From positions 1 through 64,000 of the forward strand of contig CAZKRY010000016.1 in the NCBI GenBank assembly GCA_964555355.1: a DNA stretch of 64,000 nt, written 5' to 3'. Each line of letters opens with the position of its first letter. Within the stretch, counting starts at the first letter, position 1. The notes under the pieces were generated by a model. It was given only the letters and a program-made list of their open reading frames with translations. It was not told the DNA's origin and did no database searches. Both the position numbers and the translations under genes were made by a program. This document shows, one piece after another, positions 8,313-16,496 of the stretch. This DNA is from CAIKBL01 sp964555355. Lineage in GTDB: Bacteria; Pseudomonadota; Gammaproteobacteria; Ga0077536.

Positions 8313-9685
8313 CTATGAACCCACAACGCACCACCGCCGACTGGCAAGCGCTCGATCGCGCGCATTATTTACATCCATTTTCCGACGCGCGGCATTTGCA
8401 TGAAGTGGGTAGTCGCGTCATTACCCGCGCGGAAGGCGTGTGGTTATGGGATTCGGAAGGCAACAAAATCCTCGACGGTATGGCAGGCTTATGGTGCGTC
8501 AATATCGGCTACGGCCGGCGCGAACTCGTGGACGCCGCGAGCCGACAGATGCTGGAGCTGCCGTACTACAACAGTTTTTTTAAGACCGCGAACCCACCGG
8601 CACTGTCGCTCGCCGCACTGCTCGCGGAAATCACCCCGCCGCAGTTCAATCATGTGTTTTTCACGAGTTCGGGTTCGGAAGCCAATGACACCATCGTGCG
8701 CATGGTCAGACGTTATTGGGACGTACTCGGTCAACCTCAACGCAAAACCATCATCAGCCGCTGGCTCGCTTATCACGGCAGCACCATGGCCGGCGCGAGT
8801 CTCGGTGGCATGCCGCCGATGCACGCGCAGGGCGGCTTGCCCATCCCCGGCATTGTGCATATCGATCAGCCGTACTGGTATGGCTTGGGCGGCACTGACA
8901 CACCGGAAGAATTCGGCCTTCGCGCCGCGCGCTTGCTCGAGAAAAAGATTTTGGAATTAGGTCCGGAAAATGTCGCGGCCTTTATCGGCGAACCCATCCA
9001 AGGCGCGGGAGGGGTGATCATTCCGCCCTCGACATACTGGCCGGAAATTCAGCGCATCTGCCGCCAATACGGCATTTTGCTCGTGTCGGATGAGGTCATC
9101 TGCGGCTTCGGGCGAACCGGACGCTGGTTCGGCTGCGAGACTTTCGGCTTTGAGCCTGACTTAATGACACTCGCCAAAGGGATTTCTTCCGGGTATCTGC
9201 CACTCGGCGGTGTCATGGTCGGCAATAAGGTCGCGGAAGCGTTGATTGGCAGCGGAGACTTCAACCACGGATATACCTATTCCGGGCATCCCACATGCTG
9301 CGCGGTGGCCGAGTGCAATGTCCAGTTATTGCGCAGCGAAGGCATTGTGACGCGCGTGGCCAACGAACTTGGCCCGCATCTCACCTCCCGCCTCGCGACA
9401 TTGCGCGATCACCCTTTAGTAGGTGAAGTCCGGAATGTTGGCCTCATCGGCGGTATCGAACTCGTTAAAGATAAGGCGAAGCGGCAACGTTTCGCACCGC
9501 TCGGGGATGTGGGCACGATTTGCCGGGATTTCTGTTTTCAAAATGGTCTCATCATGCGTGCGGTAGGTGACACGATGATCGTGGCGCCGCCGCTGGTCAT
9601 TTCCAAGGACGAACTCACCGAATTGGTGCGCCGTGCTCGGCATTGCTTCGATCTCACGGCGGATAAACTTGGAATCGCAACGTAA
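8309..9685 (+). CDS. spuC: Class III aminotransferase (putrescine/polyamine:pyruvate type)
   Basis: A 458-residue PLP-dependent aminotransferase of class III. Visible blocks are FFTSSGSEANDTIVRMVRRYW, WLAYHGSTMAGASLGG, VAAFIGEPIQGAGGVI, LLVSDEVICGFGRTGRWFG, and LMTLAKGISSGYLPLGG holding the Schiff-base lysine. The pattern and length fit SpuC-type putrescine:pyruvate aminotransferase, which deaminates putrescine to 4-aminobutanal. The chosen ATG at 8309 overlaps the TGA of the upstream ligase, and a longer in-frame reading from 8222 would run far into that gene. Together with PuuA and PuuB it suggests that both the gamma-glutamyl route and direct transamination are available. Other omega-amino substrates such as beta-alanine are possible. 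Confidence 0.87.
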   Translation: MTMNPQRTTADWQALDRAHYLHPFSDARHLHEVGSRVITRAEGVWLWDSEGNKILDGMAGLWCVNIGYGRRELVDAASRQMLELPYYNSFFKTANPPALSLAALLAEITPPQFNHVFFTSSGSEANDTIVRMVRRYWDVLGQPQRKTIISRWLAYHGSTMAGASLGGMPPMHAQGGLPIPGIVHIDQPYWYGLGGTDTPEEFGLRAARLLEKKILELGPENVAAFIGEPIQGAGGVIIPPSTYWPEIQRICRQYGILLVSDEVICGFGRTGRWFGCETFGFEPDLMTLAKGISSGYLPLGGVMVGNKVAEALIGSGDFNHGYTYSGHPTCCAVAECNVQLLRSEGIVTRVANELGPHLTSRLATLRDHPLVGEVRNVGLIGGIELVKDKAKRQRFAPLGDVGTICRDFCFQNGLIMRAVGDTMIVAPPLVISKDELTELVRRARHCFDLTADKLGIAT

Positions 9686-9719
9686 ACACGTGTCGCGCGT
9701 CTGATTGCGATGCATGAAG

Positions 9720-9913
9720 ACCCTCACCCCGTCCCTCTCCCGCTTGGCGGGAGAGGGTGAATTTCTAAACTTCTCCCACCAAGTGGAAAGCTGGATTTCT
9801 TAACCTCTCCCACCGGGAGAGGTCGGCGCGAAGCGCCGGGTGAGGGCCAGCGTGTCCATAGACGATGAACTTGAAGACCGTCACCCCTACTCTCTCCCGC
9901 AAACGGGAGAGGG
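9720..9913. repeat. Composite CTCTCCC/GGGAGAGG repeat, copy 2
   Basis: Fills about half of the 396-bp space between the aminotransferase and potF. It contains CCTCTCCCGC-TTG-GCGGGAGAGG (hairpin, about 9734-9757), a second CTCTCCCACCGGGAGAGG followed by TCGGCGCGAAGCGCCGGGTGAGGG (about 9806-9846), and a third CTCTCCCGCAAACGGGAGAG (about 9892-9911). It may also help end transcription of the upstream operon. Bases 9914-10081 hold the presumptive potF promoter and the AAGGAG ribosome-binding site before 10082. Confidence 0.8.
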
Positions 9914-10081
9914 CGAAACAGCAAAAGAAACGCTCTCGAAACGCTCGCGTCCACCCTTTCGAAGTCGGTTGCGGGAGATAGCTTTAATCGCGTAATGTCG
10001 ACTCATCAGCCGCGCGCGCGTTGGCTCCCCCGGCGCGGCTTTAATAATCGATAAAGACTGCCACTGCGGAAGGAGTTCACG

Positions 10082-11272
10082 ATGTTAAAGACCACTCGCT
10101 ACGCATTCCTGTTGGGCCTCTGCGCACTCGCCCTTGCCGGCTGCGGCGGCGGCGATGACAACGCACCCGCAGAATCTACCGCGGCCCCGGCCACCGATAC
10201 GGGACCCGCCGAGACCGCCACCGCACCTGCCGCGGAGGCCACCGACGGCGATAACATCGTTAACGTGTATAACTGGTCGGACTACATCGCCGAAGACACC
10301 ATTGCGAATTTCGAGAAAGAAACCGGCATCAAAGTGCGTTATGACGTCTTTGATTCCAACGAGGTGCTCGAAGCCAAACTACTCGCGGGCACTACCGGCT
10401 ACGACATCGTGGTGCCGTCGGCATTTTTTGTCGCGCGGCAAATTCAAGCCGGGGTCTTTCAGCCGCTCGATCGTGCGAAGCTCCCAAACTACAAGAATCT
10501 CGATGCCGACATCATGAAGATCCTGGCCGGCTACGATCCCGACAACAAGTACATCATTCCGTATCTGTGGGGCACCACCGGCGTCGGTTACAACGTCAAA
10601 ATGATCAAAGACCGCATGCCGGACGCGCCGCTCGGCAGCTGGGACATGATTTTCAAGCCCGAGGTGGTCTCCAAGTTCAAAGACTGCGGCGTGTCGACCT
10701 TGGATGCCCCGGCTGAAGTGTTTCCTTCCGGATTACGCTACCTAGGGCTCCCAACCGGTAGCCAAACCGAAGAAAATCTCGCGCAGGTCGAGAAGTTGGT
10801 CATGGGTATCCGGCCGTCTATTAAGTACTTTCACTCCTCGCAATACATCAACGATCTCGCGAACGGCGAGCTGTGTTTGGTATTGGGCTGGAGTGGCGAC
10901 GTCTTCATCGCGCGTGATCGCGCGGCGGAAGCGAAGAACGGCAACGAAATCGCGTACTTCATTCCCAAAGAAGGCGCGCTGATGTGGTTTGACACCATCG
11001 CCATTCCGAAGGATGCACCGCACGCCGCCAACGCCTACAAATTCATCGATTACTTATTGCGCCCGGAAGTCATCGCCGCCATTACTAACTACGTAAGTTA
11101 TGCAAACGGTAACGCCGCCTCGACGCCCGTGGTGGACGAAGCAGTGCGTAGCGACACCTCGATCTACCCGGATACGGCAACCAAAGAAAAACTATTCCCA
11201 AATGTGGTGAATACGCCCGAATACGATCGCTTGACGACGCGCGCCTGGACTCGGATCAAGACCAACCAATAA
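10082..11272 (+). CDS. potF: Polyamine ABC transporter substrate-binding lipoprotein
   Basis: A 396-residue periplasmic binding protein of the PotD/PotF/SpuD family. The N-terminus is a lipoprotein signal with lipobox LALAGC (Cys about residue 21), followed by a 40-residue Ala/Thr/Pro/Glu-rich linker. The mature domain opens with NVYNWSDYIAEDTIANFEKETG, the hallmark of spermidine/putrescine-binding proteins, and continues with YDIVVPSAFFVARQIQAG and YLWGTTGVGYN. It should capture putrescine or spermidine for the PotGHI complex encoded immediately downstream. The linker is longer than in soluble PotF and suits membrane anchoring. An AAGGAG ribosome-binding site precedes the ATG. Confidence 0.92.
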   Translation: MLKTTRYAFLLGLCALALAGCGGGDDNAPAESTAAPATDTGPAETATAPAAEATDGDNIVNVYNWSDYIAEDTIANFEKETGIKVRYDVFDSNEVLEAKLLAGTTGYDIVVPSAFFVARQIQAGVFQPLDRAKLPNYKNLDADIMKILAGYDPDNKYIIPYLWGTTGVGYNVKMIKDRMPDAPLGSWDMIFKPEVVSKFKDCGVSTLDAPAEVFPSGLRYLGLPTGSQTEENLAQVEKLVMGIRPSIKYFHSSQYINDLANGELCLVLGWSGDVFIARDRAAEAKNGNEIAYFIPKEGALMWFDTIAIPKDAPHAANAYKFIDYLLRPEVIAAITNYVSYANGNAASTPVVDEAVRSDTSIYPDTATKEKLFPNVVNTPEYDRLTTRAWTRIKTNQ

Positions 11273-11300
11273 CGTGCCCGGAGGCCACGGAGAAAACCCA

Positions 11301-12449
11301 ATGGCTGAAGGAAAAAAAACGGACGTAATCGCGGCCGAACCGTGGAACGATCCGGCGGCGACACCGTACATCCGCATTCAGAACGTCACCAAGAAGTTCG
11401 GTGATTTCGTCGCCGTCAACAACGTCTCGCTCAACATCTATAAACAGGAGCTGTTTTGTTTGCTCGGCGGCTCCGGCTGCGGCAAGAGCACGTTATTGCG
11501 GATGTTGGCCGGCTTTGAGGAACCGGATGCCGGTCAAATTTATTTGGATGGCCAAGATATGGCGGGCATCCCGCCCTACAAGCGGCCGATCAACATGATG
11601 TTTCAATCTTACGCGCTCTTCCCGCACATGACGGTGGAAGACAATGTGGCATTCGGTCTGAAACAGGACCACACGCCAAAGAAGGAACTGTGGGATCGCG
11701 TCAAGGGCATGCTGGAGTTAGTCAAGCTCGCGCCGTTTGCCGCGCGCAAACCGCATCAGTTATCCGGCGGCCAGCGTCAGCGTGTTGCGCTGGCGCGATC
11801 GCTCGTTAAGCAGCCCAAACTCTTGTTATTGGATGAGCCGCTCGGCGCACTCGACAAAAAGCTTCGTGAGTCGACGCAATTTGAGCTCATGAACATTCAG
11901 GAGAAACTCGGCGTTACTTTTGTGGTGGTAACGCACGACCAAGAAGAAGCGATGACCTTAGCTTCGCGGATCGGCGTCATGAACGCCGGACAAATCGTGC
12001 AAGTGGGTACACCCTCCGAGATCTACGAATTTCCGACCAGCCGGTTCGTGGCCGACTTCATCGGCACGGTCAACATGTTCGAAGGCCGGATTGTTGATGA
12101 GGACAATGACTTTGTGCGGATCCGTTCCGACGAAGCCGATTGCACGATCTTTATCAACCACGGCGTCGCCGCACCCCCAAGCGCCGCGATCGCGGTGGCA
12201 TTAAGGCCGGAGAAAATCACCATCGACCACGCGCCACCTGCCGATACACGCGAAAATTGTGCCGAGGGCACGGTGGAAGGGATCGCCTATATGGGTGATG
12301 TATCCGTTTATAACGTGCGCCTTAAGACCGGCAAGCTCGTCAAGGTGACTCAACCTAATTTGATCCGACACGCAAGCGACACCATCAATTGGGACGATCA
12401 GGTGTATTTGAGCTGGCACGCCGCAAGCGGCGTGGTACTGACTGTATGA
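11301..12449 (+). CDS. potG: Polyamine ABC transporter ATPase
   Basis: A 382-residue ATP-binding subunit of a polyamine importer. It shows Walker A GGSGCGKST, Q-loop MMFQSYALFPHMTV, signature LSGGQRQRVALARSL, Walker B LLLLDEPLGALD and the H-loop VVVTHDQEEAM, followed by a C-terminal TOBE-type regulatory region. The ATG at 11301 is preferred, with a GGAGA ribosome-binding site at about 11289; a longer reading from a GTG at 11274 adds nine poorly coding residues. It begins 28 bp after potF and its stop overlaps the potH start (ATGA), so it belongs to the same operon and energises the PotH/PotI channel at the inner membrane. Confidence 0.93.
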   Translation: MAEGKKTDVIAAEPWNDPAATPYIRIQNVTKKFGDFVAVNNVSLNIYKQELFCLLGGSGCGKSTLLRMLAGFEEPDAGQIYLDGQDMAGIPPYKRPINMMFQSYALFPHMTVEDNVAFGLKQDHTPKKELWDRVKGMLELVKLAPFAARKPHQLSGGQRQRVALARSLVKQPKLLLLDEPLGALDKKLRESTQFELMNIQEKLGVTFVVVTHDQEEAMTLASRIGVMNAGQIVQVGTPSEIYEFPTSRFVADFIGTVNMFEGRIVDEDNDFVRIRSDEADCTIFINHGVAAPPSAAIAVALRPEKITIDHAPPADTRENCAEGTVEGIAYMGDVSVYNVRLKTGKLVKVTQPNLIRHASDTINWDDQVYLSWHAASGVVLTV

Positions 12450-13444
12450 GTCGTGCCGGCTATTTGCCGCTAGGCGACAAACTTGCGGTTTCCGCCGAAC
12501 CGCTGGTGCGTACCTTGGTGCGCATTCCGCCTATTCGCGTTTTACTCAATTGGCTGGGTTGGTTGGGCCTGAGTGGGCGTGGGCTCGTGATCACGGTGCC
12601 GTATTTATGGCTCGGCATTTTTTTCTTGGTGCCGTTTCTTATCGTGCTCAAGATATCCTTTGCCGATCAACTGATCGCGCAGCCGCCCTATAGCTCGCTC
12701 ATCGAAATCACCGAGAAAGGTTATTTAACGCTCAAGCTCAATCTGAACAATTACCGGTTTCTGATCGAGGACGCGCTGTATTGGAAGGCGTATCTGAACT
12801 CAGTCAAGATTGCGTTCTTCTCTGCGCTGATTTGTCTCATCATTGGCTATCCGATGGCCTATGGCATGGCACGCGCCGATCCGGCATGGCGCAATGTACT
12901 GCTGATGTTGGTCATCTTGCCGTTTTGGACGTCGTTTCTACTGCGTGTGTACGCGTGGATTGGGCTGTTGAATAACAACGGCGTCATCAACAATCTCCTG
13001 ATGGCGGCCGGGATTATCGATAAACCCATCGTGATGATGAAAACCGATTTCGCGGTGTATGTCGGCATCGTCTACTCCTATCTGCCGTTCATGATCCTGC
13101 CGCTCTACACCGCGCTCGAGAAAATGGATTTAACGTTGCTGGAAGCCGCAGCCGATCTGGGTTGCCGGCCTTTGAAAGCTTTCTTTACGATCACGCTGCC
13201 GCTCTCTTTGCCCGGCATTATCGCGGGTTTTTCGCTCGTCTTTATTCCGGCATTAGGCGAATTTGTCATCCCGGATCTGCTCGGCGGGACGGATACGTTG
13301 ATGGTTGGGCACGTCTTGTGGAACGAGTTCTTCTCGAACCGCGCATGGCCGGTGGCATCCGCCGTCGCGATTGCCATGTTGCTGTTGGTGCTCGTCATCA
13401 TGTTTGTGCAACGGCGGCTTGAACTAAAGACGGAGCGAGCGTAA
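12446..13444 (+). CDS. potH: Polyamine ABC transporter permease PotH
   Basis: A 332-residue inner-membrane permease with six predicted membrane helices, the first at PYLWLGIFFLVPFLIVLKISF. The coupling loop is EAAADLGCRPLKAFFTITLPLSLPGIIAG, the EAA motif that docks on the ATPase. The C-terminal helices contain PALGEFVIPDLLGG, typical of PotB/PotH. The ATG at 12446 overlaps the potG stop, and its own stop overlaps the potI start (TAATG). Its N-terminal cytoplasmic extension of about 45 residues is usual for PotH. Confidence 0.92.
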   Translation: MSRAGYLPLGDKLAVSAEPLVRTLVRIPPIRVLLNWLGWLGLSGRGLVITVPYLWLGIFFLVPFLIVLKISFADQLIAQPPYSSLIEITEKGYLTLKLNLNNYRFLIEDALYWKAYLNSVKIAFFSALICLIIGYPMAYGMARADPAWRNVLLMLVILPFWTSFLLRVYAWIGLLNNNGVINNLLMAAGIIDKPIVMMKTDFAVYVGIVYSYLPFMILPLYTALEKMDLTLLEAAADLGCRPLKAFFTITLPLSLPGIIAGFSLVFIPALGEFVIPDLLGGTDTLMVGHVLWNEFFSNRAWPVASAVAIAMLLLVLVIMFVQRRLELKTERA

Positions 13445-14283
13445 TGGCCGCCAAACGTTCAAGGTTTGTCACCACTTGGATGTGGGCCGGCTTCGCTTTT
13501 TTATACATTCCGATTTTCTCGTTGATCTTTTTTTCCTTTAACTCCAACAAGCTGGTGACCGTGTGGGCGGGCTTTTCGACTAAGTGGTACGCGGCACTGT
13601 TGCGCAATCAGCAAATTCTCGACGCGGCATGGCTCAGTTTAAAAATTGCGCTCATCACCGCCACGCTCGCCGTGGTGCTCGGGACGTTGGTCGCGCTGTG
13701 TCTCGCGCGCTTTGGTCCGTTTCGCGGCCGTGCGCTGTTGTCCGGACTTGCCACCGCGCCGCTGGTCATGCCGGAAGTCATCACCGGGCTTTCGCTTCTC
13801 CTGTTGTTCGTCGCAATGGAGCAGGCGCTCGGTTGGCCGGCCGGGCGAGGCATGCTGACCATCATCATTGCGCATATCACATTCGCGATGGCCTATGTCG
13901 CGGTGGTGGTGCAGTCGCGTTTGATCGGCATGGATCCGTCCATCGAAGAAGCCGCGATGGATCTCGGTGCGAAGCCTGCCAAGGTGTTTTTCTTGATCAC
14001 GTTACCCATCATCGCACCGGCGCTAGTCTCCGGCTGGCTACTCGCGTTTACGTTATCGCTCGACGACTTGGTGATTTCTAGCTTTGTCTCCGGCCCCGGC
14101 GCAAGTACGCTACCGATGGTCATTTATTCGAAAGTACGTTTGGGTCTATCGCCCGAGATCAACGCGCTCGCCACCTTGCTGGTGTTAATCGTCTCGGTCG
14201 GTGTGATCTGCGCCGGCGTGTTAATGGCGCGCCAAGATCGGATCCGCCGGCGCGACGAACAAATGGCAATCGCGCAGAAGTAG
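13444..14283 (+). CDS. potI: Polyamine ABC transporter permease PotI
   Basis: A 279-residue permease pairing with PotH. It has a signal-anchor-like first helix (WMWAGFAFLYIPIFSLIFFSF), FSTKWYAALL typical of PotC/PotI, and the EAA coupling loop EAAMDLGAKPAKVFFLITLPIIAPALVSG. The ending SLDDLVISSFVSGPGASTLPM is characteristic of the PotI group. The gene is the last of the potFGHI unit and overlaps potH by one base (TAATG). The following methyltransferase starts only 15 bp later and may be carried on the same transcript. Confidence 0.92.
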   Translation: MAAKRSRFVTTWMWAGFAFLYIPIFSLIFFSFNSNKLVTVWAGFSTKWYAALLRNQQILDAAWLSLKIALITATLAVVLGTLVALCLARFGPFRGRALLSGLATAPLVMPEVITGLSLLLLFVAMEQALGWPAGRGMLTIIIAHITFAMAYVAVVVQSRLIGMDPSIEEAAMDLGAKPAKVFFLITLPIIAPALVSGWLLAFTLSLDDLVISSFVSGPGASTLPMVIYSKVRLGLSPEINALATLLVLIVSVGVICAGVLMARQDRIRRRDEQMAIAQK

Positions 14284-14298
14284 TGCCGCCGAGTAACG

Positions 14299-15129
14299 AT
14301 GACTTCCGCGCGCAGCGAGATCGATCGTGGCGAACGCTTCGCGTTCGGCGAAAATTGGGCGCGTTTTCTTGGCCAACTCGACGAGGCCCGCATTCGCGCC
14401 GCGGAACAATCTCTGTTAGCGCTGCTCGGAATTTCTACTTTGCAGGGCCGCACCTTTCTCGACGCCGGTTCCGGCAGCGGGCTCTTCAGTCTGGCCGCGC
14501 GGCGACTGGGTGCGGCCGTCACCTCATTTGACTTTGACCCGGCGTCGGTGGCCTGTACGGCCGAATTAAAACGCCGGTTTTATGCCGATGATCCACACTG
14601 GCAGGTGCTGGAGGGATCGGTGCTCGATGTCGGTTTCAGCGCGAGTCTCGGCGAGTTCGACATCGTGTACTCCTGGGGCGTGTTACATCACACCGGCAAT
14701 ATGAACCTTGCACTCGACCATGCGGCGAAGGCAGTCAAGCCGGGTGGCTTGCTGTACATCGCGCTATATAACGATCAAGGCTTGCTTAGCCGGTATTGGA
14801 CTTGGATAAAGCGGCTCTATAACCGTTATCCAAAACTACAATGCGCGCTCATTGCCTTGCATTCACCGCTACCGGCGGCGCGCTTCATCGTGCGCCGACT
14901 GCAAGGGCGGGGCGAGCTTGAGCGTGGCATGTCACTCTGGCATGACCTTATCGATTGGTTGGGCGGTTATCCGTTTGAAGTGGCGACGGTGGACGCGATT
15001 TTTAATCGCTTTAAATCGTCGGGCTTATCGTTAGAGGGATTAAAAACGTGCGGCGGTCGCATGGGCTGCAACGAGTTCGTCTTCAAAAAGTTACCGACGG
15101 CCACAGGACCGACCACTCAAGCGGCTTGA
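14299..15129 (+). CDS. Class I SAM-dependent methyltransferase
   Basis: A 276-residue methyltransferase of the Rossmann type. Motif I is FLDAGSGSGLFSLAARRLG (about residues 53-71), followed by the acidic residue of motif II in VTSFDFDP and the post-motif IV YSWGVLHHTGNM with AVKPGGLLYIALYND. This pattern resembles UbiE/UbiG-like and natural-product methyltransferases; the substrate is unknown. It follows potI by 15 bp on the same strand without a recognisable terminator, so it could be at the tail of the polyamine operon, although no polyamine link is established. The ribosome-binding site is weak. Confidence 0.82.
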   Translation: MTSARSEIDRGERFAFGENWARFLGQLDEARIRAAEQSLLALLGISTLQGRTFLDAGSGSGLFSLAARRLGAAVTSFDFDPASVACTAELKRRFYADDPHWQVLEGSVLDVGFSASLGEFDIVYSWGVLHHTGNMNLALDHAAKAVKPGGLLYIALYNDQGLLSRYWTWIKRLYNRYPKLQCALIALHSPLPAARFIVRRLQGRGELERGMSLWHDLIDWLGGYPFEVATVDAIFNRFKSSGLSLEGLKTCGGRMGCNEFVFKKLPTATGPTTQAA

Positions 15130-15185
15130 TCGCGCCATTTCGTCACTTAAAATTTTGGCATCCGAATTTAAGCGAGAAATCGCCA

Positions 15186-15446
15186 ATGCCAACCTATGAC
15201 TACCACTGCGCGGCCAATGGCCGCACCCTCTCCGCCCGCCATCGCATGAATGAATTGATTGTGACCTGGGGTGAACTCTGTGCACACGCCGCTGAGTCGC
15301 TTGGCGATACCCCGACCGACACACCCGTCAGCAAGGTCTTCACCGCTAGCAATGTCGTCAAAAGCGAAAGTTTAGGCAGCGGCTGCGCGCCGGCTGAAAA
15401 TTGCGGCATGGGCGGCTGCGGTGCGGGGATGTGCCAATATCAATAA
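15186..15446 (+). CDS. Small FmdB-like zinc-ribbon protein
   Basis: An 86-residue protein starting MPTYDYHCAANGRT, the start of FmdB-like putative regulatory zinc-ribbon proteins. The C-terminus is rich in Cys and Gly (GCAPAENCGMGGCGAGMC). The first half lacks the usual CxxC pairs of canonical FmdB, having Cys8 and a later Cys only, so metal binding may rely on the C-terminal cluster. The ATG at 15186 is chosen because the family begins with MPTYDY. An upstream in-frame reading from 15048 runs through the end of the methyltransferase. Its role is unknown. Confidence 0.7.
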   Translation: MPTYDYHCAANGRTLSARHRMNELIVTWGELCAHAAESLGDTPTDTPVSKVFTASNVVKSESLGSGCAPAENCGMGGCGAGMCQYQ

Positions 15447-15540
15447 GGTTCATGTTTTCGCAACAAGAGGCTAAGCTTGGTCCTCAGGGTTCGCGCGAGA
15501 ATCCATTAATCCATACCTTTATGGGAAACGGGAGAGCTCC

Positions 15541-16092
15541 GTGAGCGCCGTCATTGAGAACCACCGTTGGACACGCAAAGAGTACGAGCACATGGTGCGC
15601 GCGGGCGTGTTCGACCCGGATCAACGGGTGGAACTTATTGAAGGGAATGTGATTAATAGGGTTCCACAAAATGAACCACATGCAGTGTCCGTAAGCCTCG
15701 CTGATTCAGCACTACGAAACGTGTTTGGCACGGGATATGTCATTCGACCGCAGTTCCCGCTGTCGCTAGGATTATTGTCCCAGCCCGAACCCGATATCGC
15801 AGTGGTCGCCGGGGCCCCGCGAGATTTTGTCGCGAGTCACCCGCAATCGGCGGTACTGGTCGTCGAAATTTCAAGCTCCACGCTGAATTACGACCGCACC
15901 ACCAAACTCGCGCTCTATGCGCGACATGGGATCCCCACTTATTGGATCGTGAATCTCGTCGGCGGTGTTTTGGAGACTTATGAGCAACCACTCGGTGCGG
16001 ACTATGCGCGCAAGCGAATGTTTAAGCGCGGAGAAACGCTGACAATAGGGCCGATGAATTCCACCTTGCACGTTGACGAGTTGTTGCCTTAG
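15541..16092 (+). CDS. Uma2-family (DUF820) nuclease-fold protein
   Basis: A 183-residue Uma2-like protein of the PD-(D/E)XK superfamily. Seen are the N-terminal WTRKEYEHMVRAGVF and RVELIEGNV block, the core QPEPDIAVVAG followed by AVLVVEIS, and the KLALYARHGIPTYWIVN segment that defines the family. The Asp and Glu-x-Ser positions fit the endonuclease active site. These proteins are abundant in cyanobacteria and present in scattered proteobacteria, and their biological role is poorly known. The start is a GTG preceded by GGGAGAG (about 15530). It stands at the edge of a mobile, degraded stretch and may be a horizontal acquisition. Confidence 0.85.
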   Translation: MSAVIENHRWTRKEYEHMVRAGVFDPDQRVELIEGNVINRVPQNEPHAVSVSLADSALRNVFGTGYVIRPQFPLSLGLLSQPEPDIAVVAGAPRDFVASHPQSAVLVVEISSSTLNYDRTTKLALYARHGIPTYWIVNLVGGVLETYEQPLGADYARKRMFKRGETLTIGPMNSTLHVDELLP

Positions 16093-16106
16093 TACTGGCG
16101 GGACGC

Positions 16107-16193
16107 TTAGTTGCCAGGAAGACGCAGCACAAACTCTACCCTCGGCTCGCGCCAATCCGAGTGCTCCAGTCCTAGCAATCCTAGGACAGACAT
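16107..16193 (-). pseudogene. Possible remnant of a histidine-kinase C-terminus
   Basis: The minus strand encodes a short reading frame (28 residues) ending EPRVEFVLRLPGN and a stop. The ending closely resembles the end of the histidine kinase at 22559-24499 (EPGVEFVVRLLRK), and the DNA is similar over roughly 25 bases. It looks like debris of a kinase gene tail rather than a working gene. The match is short and could be chance. Confidence 0.3.
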
Positions 16194-16204
16194 GTGTTTT
16201 GTGA

Positions 16205-16492
16205 GTGACCGATCCACGCATTTTGATTTTGGATGAAGCCACCAGCGCGTTGGATTACGAATCGGAAGCGATTATTCAAGCCAACATGCGGTTCATTACG
16301 AATGGCCGCACGGTCTTCATCATCGCGCATCGCCTCACGGCGGTACGCCATGCGGATGTCATCTTCGTGATCGATCGTGGGCGTATTGTGGAGCAAGGCA
16401 CACACAAAGAGCTGGTAGAGCGCGCCGGCCACTATGCACGACTGTATAGCCATCAAGCAGACGGTGCGGTAGTCACCCCAATCGGCTCCTAA
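16205..16492 (+). pseudogene. Truncated type I secretion ABC ATPase (HlyB-like 3' fragment)
   Basis: The 95-residue frame begins in the middle of an ABC ATPase domain: Walker B and D-loop ILILDEATSALDYESE, then the H-loop region FIIAHRLTAVRHADVIFVIDRGRIVEQGTHKEL and a normal C-terminus. The peptidase-like domain, membrane domain, Walker A and signature motif are absent, and the frame is closed by a TGA directly before the GTG at 16205. This is the last seventh of a HlyB/LapB-type exporter. The intact adaptor gene follows after 4 bp, exactly as in a complete hlyBD operon, so the 5' end was lost by deletion or recombination. A working ATPase is not possible from this piece alone. Confidence 0.85.
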
Positions 16493-16496
16493 CCCC

